Assembly (NCBI GenBank): GCA_007693835.1
Contig: RECW01000086.1
Location: 1 to 38,749 of the forward strand
Reading direction: 5' to 3'
Origin: Paracoccaceae bacterium
GTDB lineage: Bacteria; Pseudomonadota; Alphaproteobacteria; Rhodobacterales; Rhodobacteraceae
Length of the DNA: 38,749 nucleotides
In this document: positions 1 to 7,524 of the stretch, in pieces
Layout of the letters: every line of letters starts with the position of its first letter
How positions within the stretch are numbered: position 1 is the stretch's first letter
Notes under the pieces: generated by a model
Database searches by the model: none
Told to the model about the DNA's origin: nothing
What the model saw: only the letters and a program-made list of their open reading frames with translations
Translations under genes and position numbers: made by a program

Positions 1-145
1 CGCGGACGCTTACCGCTGCGCGCCGCGGGGCGCAAGACGCGCCGGACAACCGCGCCGGCGCGCCCCGCCGCATGGCCGCGGATTGCGCGCGCTTGCGTAT
101 CGGCTAGCCTCCGCCCTTGGCGAAATCCATGGAGGCGGGCGTTCG

Positions 146-1465
146 ATGGCGAATGAAACGACGACGAAGGGCGCGGCGGGTCTCGACCCGCACGTCGTCA
201 CGGCGATTCTCGACGCGGTCGACGCCGGATTCGACCGCCAGATCGAACTGACCCGCGCGCTCGTGATGACGCCTTCGCTGCGCGGCGAGGAAGGCCCCGC
301 GCAGGATTTCCTCGCCGAATGCTTCCGCGCGCGCGGCTATGGCGTCGACCGCTTCCCCATGGACCGCGCGGCGCTTGCGCGTCACCCCGGCGGGGGGCGG
401 ATCACCGAAGAGCACTCCGACGCGGACATCGTCGTCGCCCATGCGGGCGCAGACGGCGGGAAGGGCCGGTCGCTCATCCTGCAGGGTCACGTCGACGTGG
501 TGCCGCCGGGACCGCGCCGACTGTGGTCGCACCCGCCGTTCTCCGCGCGGATCGACGGCGACTGGCTCTACGGGCGCGGCGGCGGCGACATGAAGGCGGG
601 GTGCGTCGCCAACTTCGCCTGTCTCGACGCGCTGGCCTGCGCCGGTTTCGCGCCCGACGCGCCGGTCGTCATCCAGTCGGTCGTCGAGGAGGAATCGACC
701 GGCAACGGCGCGCTGATGACCCATCTGAAGGGCTATCGCGGCGACGCCGTGCTGATCCCCGAGCCCGAAGACGAGATGCTCGTCCGCGCGAACGTCGGCG
801 TCCTCTGGTTCAGCGTCACCGTCTCGGGAAGCCCGGCGCACGTGCGGGCCATGGAGACCGGGAAGGACGCCATCGGCGCCGCCTTCGGCCTGATCGGCGC
901 ACTCCGCGAGCTGGCCGCCGACTGGAACCGCCGCGCGCGGGAGCACCCGGCGTTCGGCGAGGGTCCGCCGCCGATCAACCTCAACATCGGGCGCATCGAG
1001 GGCGGGGACTGGCCGTCGTCGGTCGCAGGCGCATGCCGGTTCGACGCGCGCATCGCGATCCTGCCCGGAACCGCCGCCGCCGACGCCGCCGCCGAGATCG
1101 AGACCTGCATCCGCCGGGCGGCCCTCGCGGCCGGCATGGGCGGCAACGCCCTGCCCGAGGTGCGCTGGACCGGGTTCTTCTCCGAAGGCTACGTCCTGGA
1201 GCCGGGCTCCGCCGCCGAGGCGGTTCTGGCCGAGGCCCACGCGCGCGCGGCGGGCGCGCCGCTGCGCAGCTTCAACACCTTCAGCTACCTCGATACGCGG
1301 GTCTATGCGCTCTACGACAAGGTTCCCGCGCTCTGCTACGGCCCGCTCGCCGAGAACGTGCACGGACCCGACGAACGCGTGAGCATCGCCTCGATCCGCC
1401 GCGTCACCGGCGCGATGGCGCTGTTCGTCGCCCGCTGGTGCGGGCTGAGGCCCTTGCCGACATAG
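146..1465 (+). CDS. M20 family metallopeptidase (ArgE/DapE-type deacylase)
   Basis: A 439-residue zinc-dependent amidohydrolase of the M20 family, which cleaves N-acyl, N-carbamoyl or peptide bonds of amino-acid derivatives in the cytoplasm. Visible motifs are GHVDVV near residue 115 (first metal His/Asp), GRGGGDMK near 145 (bridging Asp), EEES near 187 (catalytic Glu and metal Glu) and a late NVHGPDERV near 410 (last metal His). The dimerisation domain lies between about residues 215 and 330. The ATG at 146 is preferred over an in-frame upstream start at 83, because GGAGG at 131-135 sits 10 nt before it and the extra 21 residues look like leader sequence. No signal peptide is seen. It is not tightly linked to the following antiporter genes (167-bp gap with a short palindrome). 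The substrate is unknown; N-carbamoyl or N-acyl amino acids are plausible given the hydantoinase genes further along. Confidence 0.85.
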   Translation: MANETTTKGAAGLDPHVVTAILDAVDAGFDRQIELTRALVMTPSLRGEEGPAQDFLAECFRARGYGVDRFPMDRAALARHPGGGRITEEHSDADIVVAHAGADGGKGRSLILQGHVDVVPPGPRRLWSHPPFSARIDGDWLYGRGGGDMKAGCVANFACLDALACAGFAPDAPVVIQSVVEEESTGNGALMTHLKGYRGDAVLIPEPEDEMLVRANVGVLWFSVTVSGSPAHVRAMETGKDAIGAAFGLIGALRELAADWNRRAREHPAFGEGPPPINLNIGRIEGGDWPSSVAGACRFDARIAILPGTAAADAAAEIETCIRRAALAAGMGGNALPEVRWTGFFSEGYVLEPGSAAEAVLAEAHARAAGAPLRSFNTFSYLDTRVYALYDKVPALCYGPLAENVHGPDERVSIASIRRVTGAMALFVARWCGLRPLPT

Positions 1466-1478
1466 GCGGCGCGCCGCC
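1465..1478. terminator. Short GC palindrome after the M20 gene
   Basis: A perfect 14-bp palindrome, GGCGGCGCGCCGCC, begins on the last base of the M20 stop codon. It can fold as a 5-bp stem with a CGCG loop. No T-run follows, so this is only a possible termination or 3'-end protection element. Confidence 0.25.
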
Positions 1479-1632
1479 GGCGTTCTTCGACAGGGGTGTG
1501 CGGCGCCGTGGCCGCGGCGACCCGTGCGCCCGCGCCAAAGTCCGGACTGGGGAGCATTGCCGAACGCGGCCGCTCCGCCCATGTGGCCCGCACAAGCCTC
1601 CGTTCGGCCCGCACCCGAGGAACGCGTCCGCC

Positions 1633-2175
1633 ATGCCCGTTTCGACCCGAGTTGGGGCAAGCGCCCTGCGCCGCGCCGTGTGGCCGTGGCTTTCGGCGGC
1701 GGCGTTCCGGGCGCTGCTTGCGGTCGGGCTTTGGGGCGTCGTCGCGGGGCTGCGGATCGAGGACTGGCCGGGCGCGGCGGTCGGGGTGATCGGCGCGACG
1801 CTGGTCAGCCTCGCGCTGACGCCGCCGTCGCCGAGGCGTCTTCGGCCCGTGGCGGCGTTGAGGGTCGCCGCGCGCTTCCTGCGCCTCTCCGTGATCGGCG
1901 GGCTCGACGTCGGCTGGCGGGCGCTGCATCCGCGCATGCCGATGCGGCCTCGGCTTTCGGCGCGCCGCAGCGCGCTCGCGCCCGGCCCCGCGCGCGACCT
2001 GATGCGCGCGTTCACCAGCGCCGTGCCGGGCGTGCTGGCGTGCGGGGTGCGGGACGACGGGGCGCTGATCCTCCACTGTCTCGACGGCGAGGCGGAAGAC
2101 GACGCCGCGCTCGACGTCGATGAACGGTTGATCGCTTGCGCGCTCGGTTCGGGGCCGCGCGACGGGGGCGTCTGA
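1633..2175 (+). CDS. mnhE: Na+/H+ antiporter subunit E (MnhE/MrpE/MbhA-like)
   Basis: A 180-residue small membrane subunit of Mrp/Mbh-type cation/proton antiporters. Two hydrophobic stretches lie near residues 17-40 and 45-62, followed by a basic segment and a C-terminal cytosolic domain, as is usual for MnhE. The ATG at 1633 is chosen because GAGGAA lies about 10 nt upstream (1617-1622) and the membrane segments then start at the usual position; a longer in-frame reading upstream only runs through sequence antisense to the M20 gene. It is the first gene of a tightly packed set: the next gene starts one base after its stop. Subunit assignment rests partly on gene order, because E subunits are poorly conserved. 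Confidence 0.8.
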   Translation: MPVSTRVGASALRRAVWPWLSAAAFRALLAVGLWGVVAGLRIEDWPGAAVGVIGATLVSLALTPPSPRRLRPVAALRVAARFLRLSVIGGLDVGWRALHPRMPMRPRLSARRSALAPGPARDLMRAFTSAVPGVLACGVRDDGALILHCLDGEAEDDAALDVDERLIACALGSGPRDGGV

Positions 2176-2176
2176 G

Positions 2177-2431
2177 ATGGCGGCTCTGATGATCTGGGCG
2201 GCCGTCGCCATCGCCGCCATCGTCGCCGTCGGGCTCGTGCGCGTGCTCTGCGGCCCGACGCGCGCCGACAGCATGATGGCGGCGCAGCTTATCGGCACCG
2301 GCGGGATCGCGGTGCTGCTGCTGATCGGCGTGGCCGCGGGCGCGCCGGCGGTGGTCGACGTGGCGCTCGCGCTGGCGCTGCTCTCGGCCTTCGCCGGCGT
2401 CGGCTTCGTGCTCGGCGGGGCGCGGCGATGA
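2177..2431 (+). CDS. mnhF: Monovalent cation/H+ antiporter subunit F
   Basis: An 84-residue, almost wholly hydrophobic protein with three predicted transmembrane helices (about 4-22, 35-53 and 59-80). After the first helix it carries the RVLCGPTRADSMMA segment, which matches the conserved loop of MnhF/MrpF (R-x-x-GPT-x-x-D-R in most members). The length is typical for the family. Its stop overlaps the next start as ATGA at 2428-2431, so translation is probably coupled to mnhG. Confidence 0.88.
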   Translation: MAALMIWAAVAIAAIVAVGLVRVLCGPTRADSMMAAQLIGTGGIAVLLLIGVAAGAPAVVDVALALALLSAFAGVGFVLGGARR

Positions 2432-2766
2432 GCTGGGCGCTCGACGCGCTGTCGGCGGTCCTGATCGGGGCTGGCGTGCTGGGCTTCTTCGCCGGCACGG
2501 TGGGGCTGCTGCGCTTCCCCGACACGCTCAGCCGACTGCATGCGGTGACCAAGACGGACAACCTCGCCGTCGGCCTGATCGTCCTCGGCCTGATGCCGCA
2601 GGTCGACGGAGTCGGGGCCGCGCTCCGGCTCGCGCTGGTGTGGCTGCTGCTCCAGGCGTCCGGCGCGACGGTCGGGCAACTGATCGCCGAAGTCGCGCGG
2701 CGCGACGGCGCGCCGCCCGCCGAGCCTGCCGCTTCGGGGCGGCGCGACCGCGGACCGCGACCATGA
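2428..2766 (+). CDS. mnhG: Monovalent cation/H+ antiporter subunit G
   Basis: A 112-residue membrane protein with three hydrophobic helices. The motif GLLRFPDTLSRLHAVTKTDN around residues 27-46 is diagnostic of MnhG/PhaG (usual form RFPDxYxRxHAxTKxxTLG). The C-terminal tail is hydrophilic and rich in Ala, Arg and Asp. It overlaps both neighbours by ATGA (2428-2431 and 2763-2766), a sign of translational coupling within the antiporter operon. Confidence 0.9.
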   Translation: MSWALDALSAVLIGAGVLGFFAGTVGLLRFPDTLSRLHAVTKTDNLAVGLIVLGLMPQVDGVGAALRLALVWLLLQASGATVGQLIAEVARRDGAPPAEPAASGRRDRGPRP

Positions 2767-3701
2767 CGGCGTGGTTCGACGTCGGTCTCGCGCTGATGGC
2801 GCTCGGGCTCGCGTGGCGCGCGATCGCGACCCGCCGAGCTTTCGATTCGACCGTCGCCTTCGTGATCTACGGGCTTGTGCTGACCATCGCGTGGGTGCGG
2901 CTCGGCGCCTACGACGTCGCGCTGACCGAGGCCGCCGTCGGCAGCGGGCTGACCGGCGCGCTGCTGCTCGGGGCCGCGCATCGGCTCGAACGCGCTCCGG
3001 CCGACGAGGACCGGCCGAGCGCGCCGCTCCGCGCCCTGCTCGCGGTCGCCTGCGCCGGCGTGGCGCTTGGCCTCGGCGCGGTCGTGCTGGCGCTGCCTCA
3101 GGTCGAGCCGCTGCAGGCCGTCGCGGCGGCGAGCGCCGCGGAGGCGACCGGCCTTCTGAACCCGGTCAACAACGTGCTGATGGCGTTCCGCGCCATCGAC
3201 ACGGTGCTGGAGAAGATGGTGCTGTTCGCGGCGCTCGTCGGGGTCTGGTCGCTGGCGCCGGACGCCGCATGGGGCCGCCGGCCCGGCCGGCGCTTCCCGC
3301 CGGCGGCGGAAGGGCCGCTCACGCTGTTCGCGCGCGTGCTGCCGCCGGTCGGCGTGTTGATCGCGGCGCACCTCCTCTGGGTGGGCGCCGACGCGCCGGG
3401 CGGGGCCTTCCAGGGCGCGACGATCCTCGCCGCGATGATCCTGCTCGTGCGCCTCGCCGGGCTGGCCGACGCGCCGCCGGTCAGCAGCAGGGCGCTGCGC
3501 CTGCTGATCGTGCTCGGTCCCGCCGCCTTCCTCGGCGTCGGGATGGCCGGCGTCGTGCTCGCGGGCGCGCCCTTCGCCTACCCGGCGGCGCACGCGAAGG
3601 CGATCATCCTCGTCGTCGAGTTCGCCATGCTCGTCAGCGTCGCCGCAACCCTCGCCCTGCTTGTGGTCGGCCCGCCTGAGCGGGCGCAGGCGGCGCCATG
3701 A
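2763..3701 (+). CDS. Fused MbhD/MbhE/MnhB-like antiporter subunit
   Basis: A 312-residue membrane protein combining three small modules. Residues 1-75 resemble DUF4040/MbhD (the helix TIAWVRLGAYDVALTEAAVG with its conserved Glu). About 115-165 resemble MbhE, including NPVNNVLMAFRAIDTVLE. About 185-310 resemble MnhB, with LWVGADAPGGAFQGATILAA. In classical Mrp antiporters the first two modules form the C-terminus of MrpA and the third is MrpB. The start follows from the ATGA overlap with mnhG at 2763-2766; an upstream in-frame extension to 2640 lies wholly within mnhG. Here the fused protein stands in for three polypeptides of Mbh complexes. The domain content is clear by eye; the exact boundaries are estimates. 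Confidence 0.82.
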   Translation: MTAWFDVGLALMALGLAWRAIATRRAFDSTVAFVIYGLVLTIAWVRLGAYDVALTEAAVGSGLTGALLLGAAHRLERAPADEDRPSAPLRALLAVACAGVALGLGAVVLALPQVEPLQAVAAASAAEATGLLNPVNNVLMAFRAIDTVLEKMVLFAALVGVWSLAPDAAWGRRPGRRFPPAAEGPLTLFARVLPPVGVLIAAHLLWVGADAPGGAFQGATILAAMILLVRLAGLADAPPVSSRALRLLIVLGPAAFLGVGMAGVVLAGAPFAYPAAHAKAIILVVEFAMLVSVAATLALLVVGPPERAQAAP

Positions 3702-4075
3702 TCCTCGACGTCGCCGCCGTCTTCGGGCTCGCGGGCGCCGGCGCGGTCGGGCTCGGCCTGTTCGGCATGCTCGCCAATCCGCGGCCGCTGCAGAAGGTGC
3801 TCGCGTTCAACCTGATGGGCAGCGGGGCCTTTCTGATGTTCGGCGCCGTGGCCCGTCGCGCCGCGGCGCCCGGTCTCGGCCCCGATCCGGTGCCGCACGC
3901 GATGGTGATCACCGGCCTCGTCGTCTCCTTCGCGGCGACGGCGCTGATCGTGGGGCTGCTGCTGCGCCTCCATGCGGTCAGCGGCTCGACCAGCCTGAAG
4001 CCTCAGCCCGGCCCGCGCCGCGCTGCGCGGTCGACGCCAGCCTCCAAGACGTCCGAACGGGGTGACGCGGCGTGA
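3698..4075 (+). CDS. mnhC: NuoK-like antiporter subunit C
   Basis: A 125-residue protein with three transmembrane helices, homologous to NuoK and MnhC/MrpC. The conserved segment DPVPHAMVITGLVVSFAATA near residues 67-86 corresponds to the family signature DP(L/V)PQALVLTAIVI. The C-terminal 25 residues form a polar Ser/Arg/Pro-rich tail that is longer than usual. Its start overlaps the preceding stop by 4 nt (ATGA, 3698-3701), and its own stop overlaps the next start (GTGA, 4072-4075). Confidence 0.88.
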   Translation: MILDVAAVFGLAGAGAVGLGLFGMLANPRPLQKVLAFNLMGSGAFLMFGAVARRAAAPGLGPDPVPHAMVITGLVVSFAATALIVGLLLRLHAVSGSTSLKPQPGPRRAARSTPASKTSERGDAA

Positions 4076-5898
4076 TCGGGCTTGAGGGGCTGCTCGCGAG
4101 CTTCGGAGCAGGCGGCTCGGCGCTGCCGGCCCTGCCTGTCACGCTGCCGCTCATCGGGGCGGCGCTCGCCTTCGCCGTCGGCGGGCGGGCCGGCGCGATG
4201 CTGGCGCTCGTCGCTCATGCGGCGACCGTGCTCGCGACCGGGGTGCTGATCGTCGTGGTGGCGACGGCCGACGCGCCGGTTTCTGTCGCCCTCGGCGGCT
4301 GGCATCCGCCGCTCGGGATCGCGCTGCGGGCCGACGGGTTCGCGGCGGCGGTGCTCGGCGTGGCGGCGGCGGTGCTGACGGCCGTGGCGGCGCAGGCGAC
4401 GGGCGCCTTCTGGCCGCCCGCCCGGCGCGCGCGCCTGCGCGCGGCGCGCGGGCGTCGCCGTGTCTCCGCCGCCTTCTGGCCGCTGCTGCTGATGCTGTCG
4501 GCGGCGATGGCGACGCTGGTGCTGGCGGCGGACCTCTTCACCCTGCACGTCGCGATCGAGCTGCTCACCTTCGCCGCCGCGCCGCTGCTCTGCCTCGACG
4601 GCCGGGCGGACACGCTGAAGGCGACGCTGCGCTACGTGCTGTTCGCGCTGCTCGGCTCGATGCTCTACGTCGCCGGGATCGTCATCCTCTACGGCTTCTA
4701 CGGCACGCTCGATCTGGCGCTGCTGTCGGTGGCGGTCGAGGGCGACTGGCCCACCGTCGCGGCGCTCGGGCTGATGACGGCGGGGCTGGCGGCCAAGACG
4801 GCGCTGGCGCCGCTTCACCTCTGGCTGCCGCCGGCCCACGCCGGGGCGCCCGCCGTCGTCAGCGCGGTGCTCTCGGGGCTGGTGGCGAAGGGCGGCTTCG
4901 TCGTGCTGGTGCGCATCTGGTTCGACATGGCGCCCGGCGTCGCCACCGAGGCGTTCGTCGCGCTGATGGGGGCGCTCGGCCTGACTGCGGTCGCGCTCGG
5001 CAGCCTCGTGGCCCTTCAGCAGAGCAGCCTCAAGCGCATGATCGCGTATTCGACCGTGGCGCAGATCGGCTACCTTTTCGTCCTGTTCCCGCTCGCCTTC
5101 GACCCGGAGGCGCAGAAGCTGACCGCAGGCGCCGCGCTGGCGGGCGGCGCGCTCCAGTTCATGACGCACGCGTCGGCCAAGGCGGCGCTGTTCCTCGCGG
5201 CGGGCGTTCTGGTGGAGCGCGCGGGCGCGGACGCTTTGGCGAGACTCCGCGGCGCGGGCCGCCGCGCGCCGCTGGCGGCGCTCGCCATGGGGCTCGCGTT
5301 GCTGGCGCTCGCGGGGGCGCCGCCCGGGGGCGGCTGGGCGGCCAAGGCGCTGGGCGCCGCCGCGCAGCAGTCCTTCTGGAGCGACGCGTTGACGGCGGCC
5401 GGCGCGCTGACGGCGGGGTATCTCGGGGCGGCCCTCGTCGTCTTGCTGCAGCGCTGCGACGACGTGGGGTCCCCGCTGCTCTGGCGCGGCGCGCCGGCTC
5501 TGGCGCTGGCGGCTCTCGCCTCGGGTCTCGGGCTCGCGCCCCTGGCCGGGCTGCTGCCGATGGCGGCGGGCGCCGCGCCGACGCCCGATGTCGCGGAGGC
5601 GCTCGCCGCACTGCCGCCGCTGGCGGTCGGCGCGGCGCTGGCGCTGATCTTCGGCGAAGCGGGCGAGGCGCGGCCTCGACCGCGGGCGCGAGGCGCTCTC
5701 ATCGCGCGCGCGGTCGACGCCCTGCGCGGCGCGGCCCGGCGCGTTGTCGCGCCCGCGCTGGCGCTCGACGCGGGCCTTGCGCGATGGTCGGCGGCGAGCG
5801 TGGTGCTGCTCGCGATGCTCGCGGCCCTGCTCGCGAGCCTGTCGCCTTCGTTCCCGTCGCCGGCGGCGACCATCGCCGCGCTGTCCGCGCTCGGATGA
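4072..5898 (+). CDS. mnhD: Proton-conducting antiporter subunit D (NuoN/NuoL-like)
   Basis: A 608-residue polytopic membrane protein of the NADH-dehydrogenase/Mrp proton-conducting family and the only large antiporter-like subunit in this operon. The central core shows the family pattern: KTALAPLHLWLPPAHAGAPA near residues 242-261 (broken-helix Lys and channel residues), then VSAVLSGLVAKGGFVVLVRI, then LKRMIAYSTVAQIGY near 321. It starts with GTG at 4072, set by the 4-nt overlap with mnhC. A basic insert rich in Arg lies near residues 118-138 between early helices. The weakly conserved C-terminal third is Ala/Leu-rich. A hairpin follows 8 nt after the stop. Whether the complex moves Na+, K+ or H+ cannot be told from sequence. 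Confidence 0.88.
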   Translation: MIGLEGLLASFGAGGSALPALPVTLPLIGAALAFAVGGRAGAMLALVAHAATVLATGVLIVVVATADAPVSVALGGWHPPLGIALRADGFAAAVLGVAAAVLTAVAAQATGAFWPPARRARLRAARGRRRVSAAFWPLLLMLSAAMATLVLAADLFTLHVAIELLTFAAAPLLCLDGRADTLKATLRYVLFALLGSMLYVAGIVILYGFYGTLDLALLSVAVEGDWPTVAALGLMTAGLAAKTALAPLHLWLPPAHAGAPAVVSAVLSGLVAKGGFVVLVRIWFDMAPGVATEAFVALMGALGLTAVALGSLVALQQSSLKRMIAYSTVAQIGYLFVLFPLAFDPEAQKLTAGAALAGGALQFMTHASAKAALFLAAGVLVERAGADALARLRGAGRRAPLAALAMGLALLALAGAPPGGGWAAKALGAAAQQSFWSDALTAAGALTAGYLGAALVVLLQRCDDVGSPLLWRGAPALALAALASGLGLAPLAGLLPMAAGAAPTPDVAEALAALPPLAVGAALALIFGEAGEARPRPRARGALIARAVDALRGAARRVVAPALALDAGLARWSAASVVLLAMLAALLASLSPSFPSPAATIAALSALG

Positions 5899-5906
5899 GC
5901 GGTTTG

Positions 5907-5924
5907 GGGCGCCCCTCGGCGCCC
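5907..5924 (+). terminator. Hairpin closing the antiporter operon
   Basis: A perfect 7-bp stem (GGGCGCC at 5907-5913, GGCGCCC at 5918-5924) with a CCTC loop begins 8 nt after the mnhD stop. A mixed stretch rather than a clean T-run follows, so intrinsic termination is plausible but unproven. Confidence 0.45.
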
Positions 5925-6034
5925 GATCTGGCCAAAATTGATTCGTCTACGTTCGATCGTGCCTGCGTAAGCGGCACATAAGGCGGACAGGGCGGTCGGC
6001 ATAGCCCCGGTCGCGCGCGGCGCCTGCATGCCGC

Positions 6035-6055
6035 GCCGCCGCCGCCGCCGCCGCC
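6035..6055. repeat. (GCC)7 trinucleotide tract
   Basis: Seven uninterrupted GCC units lie in the non-coding spacer. Such tracts can slip during replication, but at this GC content one may arise by chance. Confidence 0.8.
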
Positions 6056-6166
6056 ACTGATGTTGTTTTCCTATCCATCGCAGGGGGTTGCTCTCTCTCA
6101 TCGCGAGCCCGCGGCGGCGCTCCCCCGTCGTGGGCGCCTTGAGCCCGCGCTTTCGCGACGCTTTCA

Positions 6167-6194
6167 TGGACATGGGCACGCCTCTTGCTACGCT
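6167..6194 (+). promoter_or_regulatory. Candidate sigma-70 promoter for the Liv-type operon
   Basis: TGGACA (6167-6172, five of six matches to TTGACA) is separated by 16 bp from TACGCT (6189-6194). The -10 box is preceded by TGC, an extended -10 arrangement. Transcription would start near 6201, giving a leader of about 60 nt that begins with a hairpin. This is a motif-based prediction. Confidence 0.4.
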
Positions 6195-6205
6195 AGGGGC
6201 GTCGT

Positions 6206-6228
6206 CATGTCGCCGCGTCCGCGACGTG
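6206..6228 (+). promoter_or_regulatory. Leader hairpin before the binding-protein gene
   Basis: CATGTCGC (6206-6213) pairs with GCGACGTG (6221-6228) over 8 bp including one G-U pair, with a 7-nt loop. It lies just inside the predicted 5' end of the mRNA, upstream of the GGGAG ribosome-binding site at 6246-6250, so it could protect the transcript or affect translation. It does not match a riboswitch that I recognise. Confidence 0.3.
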
Positions 6229-6260
6229 TGACCGCATCAACGACAGGGAGCACCATCACA

Positions 6261-7448
6261 ATGACCCTCACTCCGACCTTGCGCGGCCTGTTCGCCGCCT
6301 CCGTCGCCGTGGCGTCGCTTTCGGGGGCCGCAAAGGCCGCGCAGCCGTGCATCGGCGCATCGTGGGAGCTGACCGGCGCGCTGGCCCACACCGGCCTCCA
6401 GATCCGTTACGCCGTGGAAGTCGCCATCGACGAGATCAACGCCGCGGGCGGCGTGCTCGGCGAGCAGCTGGTGCTGCGCGCCTACGACGACCAGGGCGAG
6501 CCGGCGCGCGCGGTCGACAACGCGCTGCGCATCGGCGAGCAGGACGAATGCGTGGTGATGCTCGGCGGCTTCCGCACGCCGAACGCCATCGCGCTGCGCG
6601 AGCCGCTCGACGAGATGGGCCTGCCCTGGGTCGGCGTCATCTCCGCCGGCACGCGCGTCATCGAGCACGAGACCGGCGAGAACGAGTGGATGTTCCGCGT
6701 CTCGATGAAGGACCGCTGGGTGGCGCCGTTCCTCGTCGAGCAGGCGGTCGCGCGCGCGCCCTCGGGCCGGATCGGGCTGTTCTACGAGGCGACCGGCTGG
6801 GGGCAGGGCGCCGTGCCCGACGTGGTCGCCGCCGCCGAGGCGCAGGGCGTCGAGCTGGTCGCGCAGGAGACCTTCAACATCGCCGACACCGACATGACCG
6901 CCCAGCTGATCCGGCTGCGCGACGCGGGCGCCGAGGCGCTGGTGTTCTACGGGGTCGACCGCGAGGCCGACGCGATCCTGCGCTCGATGGAGCGCATCGA
7001 CTACCGCCCGACCATCGTCTCGGCGTGGGGCATCGGCGGCCAGCTCGGCAACACCGCGGGCGCGTTGTCCGAAGGCGTGCTGGTGGCCGGCACCTTCTCG
7101 TGGTGGGGCGAGCTGGAGCCGCGCGCGCAGGCCGTGCTCGACGCCATGAAGGAGCGCTTCAACCTCGCCGGCCCGCAGGACCTGCTGCTGCCCTCGGGCA
7201 CCGCGAACGCCTACGACGCGGTGCACATCATCGCGCGGGCGCTGGAGATCGCCGGCGAGTTCGACCGCGAGAAGCTGCGGGACGCCTTCTACGAGGTGCG
7301 CCATGAGGGCATCGTCGCCGTCTTCGACCCGGCCTTCGAGCGCACCATGGAGCGCCACGACGCGATCACGCCCGACGCCTACCGGCTGTTCGCGTTCCAC
7401 AACGGCGTGATGCTGCCGCTCGACCAGACGCCGTTCGGCACGAACTGA
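6261..7448 (+). CDS. Branched-chain amino acid/amide-type ABC substrate-binding protein (LivJ/LivK-like)
   Basis: A 395-residue exported periplasmic receptor of the Peripla_BP_6 family. Residues 1-27 form a Sec signal peptide with cleavage likely after AKA, leaving AQPCIGASWELTGALA, the standard family N-terminus where the ligand carboxylate is usually bound. AVEVAIDEINAAGGVLG near 50-66 is the conserved first helix. The ATG at 6261 fits both the signal peptide and a GGGAG site at 6246-6250. It heads a Liv-type operon and is followed by a strong 11-bp hairpin before the permeases, a layout usually associated with high expression of the receptor. The ligand cannot be read from sequence; amides, ureas and amino acids are known for the family. 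Confidence 0.88.
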   Translation: MTLTPTLRGLFAASVAVASLSGAAKAAQPCIGASWELTGALAHTGLQIRYAVEVAIDEINAAGGVLGEQLVLRAYDDQGEPARAVDNALRIGEQDECVVMLGGFRTPNAIALREPLDEMGLPWVGVISAGTRVIEHETGENEWMFRVSMKDRWVAPFLVEQAVARAPSGRIGLFYEATGWGQGAVPDVVAAAEAQGVELVAQETFNIADTDMTAQLIRLRDAGAEALVFYGVDREADAILRSMERIDYRPTIVSAWGIGGQLGNTAGALSEGVLVAGTFSWWGELEPRAQAVLDAMKERFNLAGPQDLLLPSGTANAYDAVHIIARALEIAGEFDREKLRDAFYEVRHEGIVAVFDPAFERTMERHDAITPDAYRLFAFHNGVMLPLDQTPFGTN

Positions 7449-7467
7449 GCCGACGCGCGCGTCTCCT

Positions 7468-7494
7468 GCGGCCGCGCCCTGACGGCGCGGCCGC
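7468..7494 (+). terminator. Intercistronic stem-loop after the Liv-type binding protein
   Basis: A perfect 11-bp inverted repeat, GCGGCCGCGCC at 7468-7478 and GGCGCGGCCGC at 7484-7494, flanks a CTGAC loop. It lies in the 76-bp gap between the binding protein and LivH-like genes. With no T-run it is more likely an mRNA-stabilising or partial-termination element than a full terminator. Confidence 0.55.
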
Positions 7495-7524
7495 GCCCAT
7501 GCTTGCAGGGAAAGGGCCTCCGCG

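Larger units (their letters stand above)
5899..6260. other. 362-bp intergenic region between antiporter and Liv-type operons
   Basis: No convincing gene is seen. The region holds the hairpin after mnhD, a relatively AT-rich patch (about 5934-5985), a (GCC)7 tract at 6035-6055 next to a 7-bp inverted repeat (6015-6021 with 6030-6036), a candidate promoter (6167-6194) and a leader hairpin (6206-6228). An open frame entering the next gene from 6060 lacks recognisable protein character. Confidence 0.6.

Noticed and set aside
1-145. Gene at the left edge
   Set aside because: Only a short antisense frame is open and its translation has no recognisable features; the segment looks like upstream non-coding sequence.
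6189-6260. Possible ykkC/guanidine-type riboswitch before the Liv-type receptor gene (a CTAGGGG start was suggestive)
   Set aside because: The later conserved segments of that class are missing and the predicted leader is too short.
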